Below, piece by piece: positions 32,372 through 42,867 of a DNA stretch of 64,000 bases. The stretch's first letter is position 1. The number at the start of each line of letters is the position of its first letter. Below the pieces are notes generated by a model, which worked only from the letters and a program-made list of their open reading frames with translations, searched no databases and was not told the origin of the DNA. The position numbers and the translations under genes are program-made. This stretch comes from Aquabacterium parvum (lineage in GTDB: Bacteria > Pseudomonadota > Gammaproteobacteria > Burkholderiales > Burkholderiaceae_C): positions 1-64,000 of the forward strand of contig NZ_LFRI01000245.1 of assembly GCF_001447195.1 (NCBI RefSeq), given 5' to 3'.

Positions 32372-34142
32372 GCAGGGCCGCGTGCAGGCGCTCGGCCGGC
32401 ACCGGCTTGTGCAGCAGCACCAGGCCCGATGCGTGGGCTTCACGCAAGCGCTGCGGGCCGGTGTCGCCGGTGACCAGGAAGGCGGGCAGGTCCGGTCCCA
32501 AACGTGCGCGGATGAGCGACACAGCCTCGATGCCGCTGCGGTGGTCGCGCAGGCGGTAGTCGACCAGCAACAGGTGTGGCGTGAAGGCGTCCAGCCGCGC
32601 CAGGGCCTCGTCCACCGACGAGGCGGTCTCGCAGGCGCAGCCCCAGCTCATCAGCAGGTCGCTCATGGCGGCCAGCACCGACTCGTCGTCTTCGATCAGC
32701 AGCACGTTCAGCCCCCCCAGGTCGCCCCCCTCGTCGCCAAGGCGGTCCGATGCGATCACCGCCGCCTGGCTGATGGGCAGCGTCAGGCGGAACACCGATC
32801 CGCGCCCCTCGCGGGAGGCCAGCCCCACTTCCACGCCCATGGCCCGAGCCAGCCCGTCGACGATGGACAAGCCCAGCCCCAGGCCTTTGCGTCGGTCGCG
32901 CTCGGGGTTGCCCAGTTGATGGAACTCTCGGAAGACCTCGCGGTGCTGCGACTCGGGGATGCCGATGCCCGTGTCCCAAACCTCGATGACGGCGCGTCCG
33001 ACGCGGCGCCGACAGCCCAGCAACACCGCACCCCGCTCGGTGTAGCGCACGGCGTTGACCAGCAGGTTGCGGATGATCATCTCGACCAGCGCCGGGTCGG
33101 CCTGCACCACCAGGCGGGTGTCGCGCAAACGGAAGGCCAGGCCCTTGCTCTCGGCCAGCGGCGCCAGTTCGCGCTCGAGCTTGTGAAACAGCGGCTGCAG
33201 CGCAAAGCTGCGCAGCTGGGGCTGCACCACGCCCGCGTCGACCTTGGAGAAATCCAGCAGGGTGCCCAGCATCTCGTTGGCCGCCTCGTTGGAGGCCATC
33301 ACGTGACGCACCAGGTGGGCCTGCCGGTCGTTGAGCCCGGCACGAGAGAGCGCTCCCAGGTAGAGCCCGGCGGCGTGCAGGGGCTGGCGCAAGTCGTGGC
33401 TGGCAGACGCCAGGAAGACGGTCTTGGCCCGGTTGGCGTCTTCGGCCTCGACCAGGGCCTGCTCGACCATCTCGCGCGCCTCCAGCGCCCGCTGGGTCTG
33501 GTCCCGCAGGCGGTCGACCAGGCCTTCGTTTTCGAAGCGCAGCTCGATGGAGCGCAGCGTCATGCGCGAAGCGTGGAACGAGTAGACGGCCATCGCCCAC
33601 AGGTAGGCGGTGGCGCCTGCGGCCAGCGCCCAGTTGATGGTGCCTTGCGCTCGCACCAGGGCCACGATCAGCGGCACCAGGCAGCAAAGCCAGTAAGACA
33701 AGGCCACCGGCCACACCGAGCCAAAGATGCCCAGCGCAGCCGAGCCCATGCCAGCGATCAGGCAGATCACCAGCGTGGCCGAGTCAGGCTCGCCCGGGCG
33801 GATGAAGAGCAGCGCCAGCGCCCCCCAGCACGCGCCGCTGAGCGCAGCCAAGGTCAGCAGAAACCGCGCATGTCGGACCGGCTCGAAATCCGACTGCCCT
33901 GGAGAAGGCATCAGGCGATGCGCGATCAAACCGGCCCAGGCCAGGCCCACGGTGCCCGCCGACCACCACCAGATTCGCCCATCGCCCACCGTGAACTGGT
34001 AAGCCACGGCGGCGATGAGCGCCACCAGGGCCGTGGCCACCATCGCGGTGCTCAGGCCCCGGTCGATCAACTCCACCTGGGCCGACAGCGAGCGGGGCGG
34101 ATCCAAGCGCAGCGCGCTGGCCCACATCGACGTTTGTGTCAT
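32313..34142 (-). CDS. hybrid sensor histidine kinase with receiver domain
   Basis: 609 aa. About six membrane helices (35-190) form the sensor; a coiled coil follows (200-240). The HisKA domain contains His249 in ASHDLRQPLH, and the HATPase has NLLVNAVRYTE, DTGIGIPE and GLGLGLSIVDGLA (to about 455). A C-terminal receiver (478-590) carries phospho-acceptor Asp528 and Lys579. No PAS or HAMP is seen. The ATG overlaps the stop of the response-regulator gene by four bases (ATGA), so the pair is translated as a unit. Signal unknown. Confidence 0.93.
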   Translation of the reverse strand: MTQTSMWASALRLDPPRSLSAQVELIDRGLSTAMVATALVALIAAVAYQFTVGDGRIWWWSAGTVGLAWAGLIAHRLMPSPGQSDFEPVRHARFLLTLAALSGACWGALALLFIRPGEPDSATLVICLIAGMGSAALGIFGSVWPVALSYWLCCLVPLIVALVRAQGTINWALAAGATAYLWAMAVYSFHASRMTLRSIELRFENEGLVDRLRDQTQRALEAREMVEQALVEAEDANRAKTVFLASASHDLRQPLHAAGLYLGALSRAGLNDRQAHLVRHVMASNEAANEMLGTLLDFSKVDAGVVQPQLRSFALQPLFHKLERELAPLAESKGLAFRLRDTRLVVQADPALVEMIIRNLLVNAVRYTERGAVLLGCRRRVGRAVIEVWDTGIGIPESQHREVFREFHQLGNPERDRRKGLGLGLSIVDGLARAMGVEVGLASREGRGSVFRLTLPISQAAVIASDRLGDEGGDLGGLNVLLIEDDESVLAAMSDLLMSWGCACETASSVDEALARLDAFTPHLLLVDYRLRDHRSGIEAVSLIRARLGPDLPAFLVTGDTGPQRLREAHASGLVLLHKPVPAERLHAALLSQWRRVQGQAAGRASAAG

Positions 34143-34819
34143 GGCGAGATCAGGCCACGGGCCACGGCCCGCTCGTAGGCTTCCTGCCGGCTGGTGGCCT
34201 GCAGCCATTCGGTGATCCAGGACACCTCGGCACGCACCGCGCTCTCGCTCATGCCCAACTGCCGAGCGATCGCCTTGTTGGGCGTGCCCCGCCCGAGGTA
34301 GCCCAGGATCTGGAGCTGCAGCTCGGTGAAGGTGGGGCCGGCTTCGCTGGCCAGCATGGCCAACTCCGGCGCCTGCGCCCCGTGTGCAGCCCCGGCCTGG
34401 AGCGCGGACAGCGTGGCGTACGGCAGAGCGGCAAACGAGGTCTCGCCTCGAAGCAAGGTCTGCACGGCCCCCACGATGTCGTCGGCCTGGGCCGATTTCG
34501 GGATGAAGCCCTCGGCGCCCACCTCGCGCGCCTGCGCGATCAGCTCGGCCGTGACCTCGCCCGACATGAACAGCACCCGCGTCTGCGGAGCCGCCGCCTT
34601 GAGCGCGGGCAGGTCGGACAGGCCGTGCCCGTCTGGCAGGTGGACGTCGAGCATGACCAAGTCAACCGGCTGGTGACGCAGGTGTTCCAGCGCCTGAGCC
34701 CAGGTGCCCGCCTGGGTGAGCAAGGCCTGCGGCCAGCGCTCGGCCAGCATCAGGCCCAGGCCCATGCGGAACAGGGCGTGGTCATCGACCAGGAGGAAAC
34801 GGGGGCCAGCGATCGTCAT
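34139..34819 (-). CDS. NarL/LuxR-type response regulator
   Basis: 226 aa. Receiver domain with acidic pair Asp12-Asp13, phospho-acceptor Asp58 (LVMLDVHLPDG) and the conserved Lys in FIPKSA; the C-terminal HTH (about 160-220) reads FTELQLQILGYLGRGTPNKA then IARQLGMSESAVRAEV. It is the cognate partner of the adjacent hybrid kinase by gene order and four-base overlap. Target genes are unknown. ATG at 34819 is preferred over upstream codons that lack conservation. Confidence 0.92.
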   Translation of the reverse strand: MTIAGPRFLLVDDHALFRMGLGLMLAERWPQALLTQAGTWAQALEHLRHQPVDLVMLDVHLPDGHGLSDLPALKAAAPQTRVLFMSGEVTAELIAQAREVGAEGFIPKSAQADDIVGAVQTLLRGETSFAALPYATLSALQAGAAHGAQAPELAMLASEAGPTFTELQLQILGYLGRGTPNKAIARQLGMSESAVRAEVSWITEWLQATSRQEAYERAVARGLISP

Positions 34820-34957
34820 GCTCTGCCAAGGGTGAAGGGACTGCAGCCGCGAGTATCCGCTGCCACCGTCCGTTTTCCGGTCATCGCCCCCCTGGCTGCG
34901 GTCCCAAATCCCCAATAAGGGGGAGGTGGGCGCAGCCGTCCAGCGCTCAACCCTCGC

Positions 34958-36082
34958 TCAGCCCTTGCGCGCGCGACGGGCCTTGACCGCGTCGGACAGG
35001 ATCTTGAGCACCTTCTCGGAGTCGTCCCAGCCGATGCAGGCATCGGTGATCGACTGACCGTAGGCCAGCTTCTTGGGGTCATCCTTGCCCGGGGTGAACT
35101 TCTGGGCGCCGGCGCACAGGTGGCTTTCCACCATCACGCCGAAGACCTGGTGCGAACCACCCGAGACCTGCTCGGCGATGTCCTGGGCCACCACCACCTG
35201 GCGCTCGTGCTGCTTGGAGCTGTTGGCGTGGCTGAAGTCGACCATCAGCGAAGGGTGCAGCTTGGCGGCTTCGAGGTCCTTGCAGGCGGCGGCCACGCTG
35301 GCGGCGTCGTAGTTCGGGGCCTTGCCACCGCGCAGGATGACGTGGCAGTCGGGGTTGCCAGCCGTGCCGACGATGGCGACCTGGCCGTTCTTGTGCACCG
35401 ACAGGAAGTGGTGGGCACCGGCGGCAGCCTGGATGGCGTCGGTGGCGATCTTGATGTTGCCGTCGGTGCCGTTCTTGAAGCCGATGGGTGCGCTCAGGCC
35501 CGAGGCCAGCTCGCGGTGGACCTGGCTTTCGGTGGTGCGTGCACCGATGGCGCCCCAGCTGATGAGGTCACCGATGTACTGCGGCGAGATCGCGTCGAGG
35601 AACTCGCTGGCCGCGGGCACGCCCAGGCGGTTGATCTCCAGCAGCAGCTGGCGGGCCATGCGCAGGCCCTCGTCGATCTTGAAGGACTCGTCGAGGTAGG
35701 GGTCGTTGATCAGCCCCTTCCAGCCCACGGTGGTGCGGGGCTTTTCGAAGTACACGCGCATGACCACTTCCAGCGTGCCTTCGTACTGCTCGCGCAAATC
35801 GCGCAGCTTGCGGGCGTACTCGATGGCGGCGGCCGGGTCGTGGATGGAGCAGGGGCCGATGATCACCAGCAGGCGGTCGTCCTTGCCGTGCACGATCTTG
35901 CGGATGGCCTTGCGCGTGCGCGAAACCAGCGTCTCGATGGCCGTGCCGCGGATCGGGAAGAAGCGGATCAGGTGCTCGGGCGGCGGCAGCGGCGTGACGT
36001 TCTTGATGCGTTCGTCATCGGTCTGCGAGGTCTTGTCGGCGGGCGGAACCCAGCCTTCGGCGGCGCTGGAGTGGGTGCTCAT
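34958..36082 (-). CDS. aroG: 3-deoxy-7-phosphoheptulonate synthase (DAHP synthase)
   Basis: First enzyme of the shikimate pathway, condensing phosphoenolpyruvate and erythrose 4-phosphate. 374 aa type I alpha enzyme with LLVIIGPCSIHDPAAAIEYA, PIGFKNGTDGNIKIATDAIQ and metal-site residues in MVDFSHANSSKQH, all typical of AroF/G/H. Which aromatic amino acid inhibits it cannot be read safely. It is preceded by a leader peptide rich in Tyr, Phe, Trp and His and by an attenuator hairpin, implying transcription attenuation in response to aromatic supply. Confidence 0.95.
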   Translation of the reverse strand: MSTHSSAAEGWVPPADKTSQTDDERIKNVTPLPPPEHLIRFFPIRGTAIETLVSRTRKAIRKIVHGKDDRLLVIIGPCSIHDPAAAIEYARKLRDLREQYEGTLEVVMRVYFEKPRTTVGWKGLINDPYLDESFKIDEGLRMARQLLLEINRLGVPAASEFLDAISPQYIGDLISWGAIGARTTESQVHRELASGLSAPIGFKNGTDGNIKIATDAIQAAAGAHHFLSVHKNGQVAIVGTAGNPDCHVILRGGKAPNYDAASVAAACKDLEAAKLHPSLMVDFSHANSSKQHERQVVVAQDIAEQVSGGSHQVFGVMVESHLCAGAQKFTPGKDDPKKLAYGQSITDACIGWDDSEKVLKILSDAVKARRARKG

Positions 36083-36120
36083 GGGGCGATCCTGTTGGGG
36101 TGCTTCGATCAGAGGCGGAA

Positions 36121-36150
36121 TAAAAAAAACCGCCGGTTGTGCCGGCGGTT
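36121..36150 (-). terminator. attenuator terminator upstream of aroG
   Basis: Minus strand: nine-bp stem AACCGCCGG/CCGGCGGTT with loop CACAA, followed by eight T residues. It sits between the leader-peptide stop codon (36169) and the aroG start (36082). Leader segment CCGGCG (36189-36194, minus strand) can pair with the CGCCGG part of the terminator's 5' arm (36142-36147), giving a candidate antiterminator. Confidence 0.88.
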
Positions 36151-36168
36151 TCAGTTGGGTGGGTCTGC

Positions 36169-36246
36169 TTACGCGTTGGCCACTCCTGCGCCGGTGAGGT
36201 GCTGGATGTGAAAGTGCCAAAAGTAGTAACGGACCGTGGTACGCAT
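36169..36246 (-). CDS. aroG leader peptide (25 aa), aromatic-rich
   Basis: ATG at 36246 to TAA at 36169 encodes 25 aa. Residues 7-13 are YYFWHFH: two Tyr, two Phe, one Trp and two His in seven codons, followed by IQHLTGAGVANA. Such clustered regulatory codons ahead of a terminator hairpin are the hallmark of ribosome-mediated attenuation. Ribosome stalling at these codons when charged aromatic tRNAs are scarce would favour the antiterminator and aroG transcription. No Shine-Dalgarno is seen, and the predicted -10 TACAGT lies six bases before the ATG, so translation may begin on a leaderless transcript. Confidence 0.85.
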   Translation of the reverse strand: MRTTVRYYFWHFHIQHLTGAGVANA

Positions 36247-36252
36247 GGAAAC

Positions 36253-36282
36253 ACTGTAGCACGCCCTGTTGACGGGCCACAA
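36253..36282 (-). promoter_or_regulatory. predicted promoter of the aroG leader
   Basis: Minus strand: -35 TTGTGG (36277-36282), 18-bp spacer, -10 TACAGT (36253-36258). The expected start point falls at or next to the A of the leader-peptide ATG (36246). Confidence 0.6.
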
Positions 36283-36344
36283 CCCGGGGTTGCCGGGGCA
36301 GCCTGGCAGGGCGTGCCAGATCTCACTGCATCGAGCTGGAGGCA

Positions 36345-37838
<1,494 letters not shown>

Positions 37839-37897
37839 GCGTGTCTCCGGGGAAGGTGCTGGGGTCGAATTCAAGGAGCGGTCTCGGGGCGACAGGC

Positions 37898-39262
37898 TCA
37901 TTGCGGGTCGGCGTTCAGGCGGATGGCGGTGCGCAGCACGTCGACCATCTTGTGCAGATCGTCATGGGTGGCGATGAAGGGCGGGCCCATGGCGATGGTG
38001 TCGCCGGTGAAGCGCAGCAGCACGCCCATCGTCATCGCGACCTCGAAAACGCGCAATGCACGCAGCCCCGGCTGGCCCGGCCAGGGTTGCAGGTCCACCG
38101 CACCGCAGAAACCGAAGTTGCGGATGTCGGTGACACCGGGCTCGCCTTTCAGGCTGTGCAGGCCTTCTTCGAGCACGGGCTCGAGGCTGCGGGCGCGCTC
38201 GATCAGGCCATCGCCCAACAGCACGTCGAGCACGGCGTGGCCCACCGCCGAGGCCATGGGGTGACCCGAGTAGGTGTAGCCGTGCATGAACTCGACGGCG
38301 TACTCGGGCGCCTGCACGCCCATGAAGGTGTCATGGATGTCGTCTCGGGCGATCACGCCGCCCATCGGCACCGTGCCGTTGGTGATGCCCTTGGCGAAGG
38401 TGATGAGGTCGGGCGTGACGTCCAGGCGCTGGGCACCGAAAGGCGTGCCCAGGCGACCAAAGCCGGTGATGACCTCGTCGAAGATCAGCAAGATGCCGTG
38501 GCGCGTGCAGGTCTCGCGCAGCTTTTGCAGGTAACCCACGGGCGGCACGATGACGCCGGTCGAGCCTTGCACCGGCTCGACGATGACAGCAGCGATGGTG
38601 CTGGCGTCGTGCAGGCCGATGAGGCGCTCGAGCTCGTCGGCCAGGTGCGTGCCCCAGGTCGGCTGGCCCTTGGAGAAGGCCATGTGCTGGGGCGACCAGG
38701 TGTGCGGCAGGTGGTCCACGCCAGGCAGCATGACCGAGCCGAACATCTTGCGGTTGGCCACCATGCCACCGGCCGAGATGCCGCCAAAACCCACGCCGTG
38801 GTAGCCGCGCTCGCGGCCGATGACGCGGTGGCGGCCGCCCTCGCCACGCAGGCGGTGGTAGCCAATCGCCATCTTGATGGCGGTGTCGACCGACTCGGAT
38901 CCCGAGTTGGTGAAGAAGACTTTGCCCAGGCCGGCAGGGGCCAGCTCGGTGATGCGCCTGGCCAGCTTGAGCGCGCCAGGGTGGGCCACCTGAAAGGCCG
39001 GGGCGTAGTCGAGTTCAGCGGCCTGGCGACTCAGGGCCTCGACCACGCGCGGGTGAGCGTGGCCGATGGGGCAGCACCACAGACCCGAAAGCGCGTCGAA
39101 CAACTCGCGGCCATCGGACGTGCGGTAGTGCGCGCCGCTGGCGCCGACCACGACCTTGGGGTGCTGCTTGAAATAGCGGTTGGGCGTGAAGGGCAACCAG
39201 GTCTGGGCCAGGCCGTCGAGGGTGGCCGGGTCGGCGGTTTCGGTGGCGGGGTTGAAGGGCAT
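37898..39262 (-). CDS. aptA: omega-amino acid (beta-alanine):pyruvate transaminase
   Basis: 454 aa class III PLP-dependent aminotransferase. Motifs: [42 protein letters not shown] and the PLP Lys in [11 protein letters not shown]. It matches the omega-amino acid:pyruvate transaminase group, which acts on beta-alanine to give malonate semialdehyde, the substrate of MmsA encoded next. The start at 39262 ([11 protein letters not shown]) is taken because it fits the family N-terminus, though the ribosome binding site is weak. It is divergent from a MocR regulator over 174 bp. Confidence 0.9.
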   Translation of the reverse strand: MPFNPATETADPATLDGLAQTWLPFTPNRYFKQHPKVVVGASGAHYRTSDGRELFDALSGLWCCPIGHAHPRVVEALSRQAAELDYAPAFQVAHPGALKLARRITELAPAGLGKVFFTNSGSESVDTAIKMAIGYHRLRGEGGRHRVIGRERGYHGVGFGGISAGGMVANRKMFGSVMLPGVDHLPHTWSPQHMAFSKGQPTWGTHLADELERLIGLHDASTIAAVIVEPVQGSTGVIVPPVGYLQKLRETCTRHGILLIFDEVITGFGRLGTPFGAQRLDVTPDLITFAKGITNGTVPMGGVIARDDIHDTFMGVQAPEYAVEFMHGYTYSGHPMASAVGHAVLDVLLGDGLIERARSLEPVLEEGLHSLKGEPGVTDIRNFGFCGAVDLQPWPGQPGLRALRVFEVAMTMGVLLRFTGDTIAMGPPFIATHDDLHKMVDVLRTAIRLNADPQ

Positions 39263-39399
39263 CGGGTGGACCTCGGTGAGGGCTTCGGGTGACAGCGGGA
39301 CGCCGCCAAGCCATGGCCTGGCGTCCATCGTAGGCACGCCCAGCCCAGCGTCGGCATGACGCGAGCGCATGAAACTGGCAAACGGATTGCTTGAACACA

Positions 39400-39430
39400 C
39401 CTGCCGTGCAGGCATCTTGACCTGTACAGT
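39400..39430 (+). promoter_or_regulatory. inverted repeats and -10 just before the MocR gene
   Basis: CCTGC-cgt-GCAGG (39400-39412) and CTGTACAG (39422-39429) precede the MocR start. The latter overlaps a -10-like TACAGT (39425-39430) six bases before the ATG, with no Shine-Dalgarno, so the MocR mRNA may be leaderless. They lie in the divergent gap with aptA and are candidate autoregulator sites. Confidence 0.4.
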
Positions 39431-39436
39431 CAGCCC

Positions 39437-40957
39437 ATGCCATCGCCACGCCCAGACAGAACCCAACACCCCGCCGAAGCCGACTGGCTTGCATCGCTGC
39501 AGGCCGACCTGGGTGAGCGGGCCGAGCGCTCGGCGCACACCAGCGTGCGCAACGAACCGAGCCTGGTCACGCTGGTGTCTGGCGCGGTGGAACAGGCCGT
39601 GACCGAAGGCGCCTTGCGAGCCGGCACCCGCCTGCCCTCTGTGCGGCAGATGGCCACGCGGCTGGGCGTGAGCACCTTCACCGTGGCCGAGGCCTACTCG
39701 GGCCTGGTTGCGCGCCAGGTGCTGGCCTCGCGCCAGGGGGCAGGCTACTTCGTGCAGTCCAGTCGCTTGGCGGCTCGGCGCAGCTCGCGCGAGCTGGCGC
39801 TGTCCACCCAGGTCAGTGACGACTGGCTGAGCCTGAACATGTTCGCGCAAGGACGCGACCTGCTGGCCGCCGGCTGCGGCTGGCTGCCACTGAGCTGGTA
39901 CGCCGAAAACGACTTCCACGCCGCGCTGCGCCAGGCCACGCGCATCGCTGGCGAGCACCTGGCCAGCTACGGCCACCCGCTGGGCTATGCCGGCCTGCGC
40001 CAGCTGCTGGCCCGAGAGCTCGGCGAGCGGCTGGGGCCTGTGCACGCCGACCAGCTCATCCTCACGCACGGCGTCACGCATGGCTTCGAGCTGGTGATGA
40101 TGGGCCTGCTGCGTCCCGGCGACAGCGTGCTGGTGGAAGAGCCCGGCTACTGGAACCTGCACGCGCAGTTGCGCTGCCATGGCCTGAACCCCATCGGCGT
40201 GCCGCGCAACGAGCAGGGCCTGGACCTCGACGCCATGGAGCGACTGGCCCTGGCGCACCGCCCGCGTGCCATGTTCATCACCACGGTGGGGCACAACCCG
40301 CTGTCAACCACGCTGCGGCTGCAGCAGCTGCACCGCATCCTGGCCCTGGCCGAGCGCCACGACCTGTGGGTGATCGAGGACGACATCTTCCGCGACCTCG
40401 ACGGCCCGCACGCGCCTTCGCTGGCCGGGCTCGATGGCCTGCAACGGGTGCTGACGCTGGGTGGCTTTTCCAAGACCATCGCGCCGGCCATCCGGGTGGG
40501 CTACGTGGCCTGCCCGCCCGCGCTGGTGCAGCCGCTGGCGCGCGTGAAGATGGCTTGCGGCCTGACCACCTCCGAGATCAACGAGCGGGCCGCCGCGCGC
40601 GTGCTGGCCGACCCGGGGCACCGGCGCTACCTCGAGCGCATCCGCCACCGCCTGGCCACCTCGCGAGAGCGCGTGGTCGAGGCGCTGCTCGACGTCGGCA
40701 TGGCGCCGCTGGCCGTGCCGGACAGCGGGCTGTACGTGTGCGCAGGCTGGCCTGACGTGGACGAGCCCGATCGGGCCTCGCTGGCGCGCCAGGTGGCGCA
40801 AGAGGCGCTGGCCGAGGGCATCGCGCTGGCGCCGGGCGACTACTTCATGCTCGACCAGCGCCCCACGGGCTGGTTCCGCTTCAACGTGGCGCACGCCAAC
40901 GACCCACAGCTGATGCGCTTTCTGCAGCGTGTGGCCAAGCGCTTGCCCAGGCCCTGA
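39437..40957 (+). CDS. MocR/PdxR-type regulator (GntR HTH fused to aminotransferase fold)
   Basis: 506 aa. N-terminal GntR winged helix (about 40-115: SGAVEQAVTEGALRAGTRLP, MATRLGVSTFTVAEAYSGLV) joined to a fold type I aminotransferase domain (about 135-506) with PLP Lys in GGFSKTIAPA and PGYWNLHAQLRCHG. MocR proteins bind PLP or its adducts and regulate nearby amino-acid genes, such as those for beta-alanine, taurine or GABA. Divergent orientation to the aptA-mmsA pair makes those genes the likely targets. Start at 39437; no Shine-Dalgarno. Confidence 0.92.
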   Translation: MPSPRPDRTQHPAEADWLASLQADLGERAERSAHTSVRNEPSLVTLVSGAVEQAVTEGALRAGTRLPSVRQMATRLGVSTFTVAEAYSGLVARQVLASRQGAGYFVQSSRLAARRSSRELALSTQVSDDWLSLNMFAQGRDLLAAGCGWLPLSWYAENDFHAALRQATRIAGEHLASYGHPLGYAGLRQLLARELGERLGPVHADQLILTHGVTHGFELVMMGLLRPGDSVLVEEPGYWNLHAQLRCHGLNPIGVPRNEQGLDLDAMERLALAHRPRAMFITTVGHNPLSTTLRLQQLHRILALAERHDLWVIEDDIFRDLDGPHAPSLAGLDGLQRVLTLGGFSKTIAPAIRVGYVACPPALVQPLARVKMACGLTTSEINERAAARVLADPGHRRYLERIRHRLATSRERVVEALLDVGMAPLAVPDSGLYVCAGWPDVDEPDRASLARQVAQEALAEGIALAPGDYFMLDQRPTGWFRFNVAHANDPQLMRFLQRVAKRLPRP

Positions 40958-41036
40958 ACACCGCGCACCCACCAAAGCGGTGCAGGCCGTGCCCTGCGTG
41001 TTGGCACAGAACTCGCATGAAGTCCGCCATGAAAAC

Positions 41037-41052
41037 CTGACCACCCGGTCAA
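41037..41052 (+). promoter_or_regulatory. RutR-type operator upstream of the ABC importer operon
   Basis: CTGACCACCCGGTCAA matches the E. coli RutR consensus TTGACCAnnTGGTCAA (read on the reverse strand, 12 of 14 defined positions). It ends 15 bp before the ATPase start at 41068. Together with the preceding GAAAAC it matches the site before preT almost exactly in the same orientation relative to the gene. Confidence 0.8.
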
Positions 41053-41067
41053 CTTTCTGGCCCCGAC

Positions 41068-41895
41068 ATGAACGCGTCCCCGATGCCCGCCCGCCCCACC
41101 GCCTCGGTCAGCCGCCCGGGGTTCGGCCCCTCCGTCGTGCAGATCAACGCCGCCAGCGTGACCTACCCGGCGCCCGACGCCCCGGTGCGGGCGCTGCACG
41201 AGGTCAGCCTCGACATCCGCCAGGGCGAGTTCGTGTCGCTGATCGGGCCCTCGGGCTGCGGCAAGACCACGCTGCTGCGCGTGATCGCCGACCTCGAGCC
41301 CATCACCTCGGGCCAGGTGCTGGTCAACGGCCGCACGCCGCACGAAGCCCGCTTGGCCCGCGCCTACGGCTACGTCTTCCAGGCTGCGGCCTTGCTGCCC
41401 TGGCGCACGGTGCTCTCCAACGTGATGCTGCCGCTGGAGCTGCAAGGCAGGCAACCCGACGAGGCGCGAGAGATCGCCCGCACCCAGCTCGCCCGCGTGG
41501 GCCTGGAGCAGTTCGAGCGCAAGCACCCGTGGCAGCTCTCGGGTGGCATGCAGCAACGCGTGTCCATCGCGCGGGCGCTGGGCTTCGAGCCCAAGCTGTT
41601 GATGATGGACGAGCCCTTCGGCGCGCTCGACGAGATCACCCGCGACGACCTCAACGCGCAGCTGCAGCAGCTGTGGCGGCGCGAGCAGCGCACCGTGGTC
41701 TTCGTGACGCACTCGATTTCGGAAGCCGTCTACCTGTCAACGCGCATCGTGGTGATGTCTCCCCGGCCCGGTCGCATCGTCAAGGTGATCGACTCGCCAT
41801 TGCCCGCCGAGCGCACGCTGGCCATGCGCGACACGCCCGAGTTCATGGCACTGGCGCACGAGGTGCGCGACGCCCTGGCCGACGGCCACCACTGA
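41068..41895 (+). CDS. ABC transporter ATPase, nitrate/taurine/pyrimidine-precursor type
   Basis: 275 aa. Walker A GPSGCGKTT (60-68), signature LSGGMQQR, Walker B LLMMDEPFGALDE and switch His in FVTHSISEA; the class is SsuB/TauB/ThiZ-like. It is the first gene of a co-directional operon with two permeases, a THI5-like binding protein and a RutR-like regulator. A RutR-type operator lies just upstream. I infer import of uracil, thymine or related pyrimidine or hydantoin. Confidence 0.9.
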   Translation: MNASPMPARPTASVSRPGFGPSVVQINAASVTYPAPDAPVRALHEVSLDIRQGEFVSLIGPSGCGKTTLLRVIADLEPITSGQVLVNGRTPHEARLARAYGYVFQAAALLPWRTVLSNVMLPLELQGRQPDEAREIARTQLARVGLEQFERKHPWQLSGGMQQRVSIARALGFEPKLLMMDEPFGALDEITRDDLNAQLQQLWRREQRTVVFVTHSISEAVYLSTRIVVMSPRPGRIVKVIDSPLPAERTLAMRDTPEFMALAHEVRDALADGHH

Positions 41896-41906
41896 AGGCG
41901 CGAGCG

Positions 41907-42842
41907 GTGTCCAGCGCATCCACCCCCTCCCCCGCCACCGGTCTGGGCGCACCAGGCGGCACGGGCTGGCTTCGCGCGCAAGGCTTGTTGCCGGTGGCGT
42001 GTGTGCTCGCCGTTTTGATGCTGCTCTGGTACGCGCTGGCCATCGCGCTGAACGCACCTGGCGCCATCGAGCGCCACCTGGGCGGCCCCGATGCCCCGTG
42101 GACGGCCACCGAGCTCGTGCAGACCACCTGGTCCATGGCCCGCCCCATCCTGCCTGCCCCGCATCAAATCGCGCAAGACACCTGGCACAGCCTGCTGGAC
42201 TGGCCCATCGACCACCCGCGCAGCCTGATCTTTCACGCCCGCGTCACCGCCGAAGCGACCTTGCTGGGCTTCGTGCTCGGGGCGCTGCTGGGTGCGCTGC
42301 TGGCCATCGGCATCGTGCATTCGGTGACGCTGGAGCGCGCCCTCATGCCCTGGATCGTCGCGTCGCAGACGGTGCCGGTGCTGGCAATCGCGCCCATCGT
42401 GCTGGTGGTGCTGGGCAGCCTGGGTTTCACCGGCGTCTTGCCCAAGGCCGTGATCGCGATGTACCTGTGCTTCTTCCCGGTGACGGTGGCGATGGTGCAG
42501 GGCCTGCGCGCGCCCCAGGCCATCGAGCGCGAGCTGCTGCACACCTACGCCGCCACGCGCTGGCAGGGCCTGTGGCTGCTGCGCCTGCCGTCTGCCTTGC
42601 CTTACCTGTTCCCGGCCTTGCGCGTGGCCGTGGCCGCCGGGCTGGTGGGCGCCATCGTGGCCGAGCTGCCCACCGGCGCGCAGGCCGGGCTGGGCGCGCG
42701 CCTGCTGACGAGCTCCTACTACGGCAACACGGTGCAGATCTGGTCGGCCCTGCTGATGGCGACCGTGCTGGGCGTGCTGCTGACCACAGCGGTCAGCGGG
42801 CTCGAGCGCCTGGCGCTGCGCCACCGTGGCGCGGTGCGCTGA
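41907..42842 (+). CDS. ABC transporter permease (first)
   Basis: 311 aa, about six to seven membrane helices, BPD_transp_1 fold with the EAA loop ERELLHTYAATRWQGLWLLR. Start GTG at 41907 has GAAGG eight bases upstream; no other in-frame start fits. A Pro/Ala-rich N-terminus precedes the first helix. It pairs with the following permease to form a heterodimeric channel for the pyrimidine-linked importer. Confidence 0.88.
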   Translation: MSSASTPSPATGLGAPGGTGWLRAQGLLPVACVLAVLMLLWYALAIALNAPGAIERHLGGPDAPWTATELVQTTWSMARPILPAPHQIAQDTWHSLLDWPIDHPRSLIFHARVTAEATLLGFVLGALLGALLAIGIVHSVTLERALMPWIVASQTVPVLAIAPIVLVVLGSLGFTGVLPKAVIAMYLCFFPVTVAMVQGLRAPQAIERELLHTYAATRWQGLWLLRLPSALPYLFPALRVAVAAGLVGAIVAELPTGAQAGLGARLLTSSYYGNTVQIWSALLMATVLGVLLTTAVSGLERLALRHRGAVR

Positions 42843-42867
42843 CCCAAGGCACCGACGGGACACCGAC

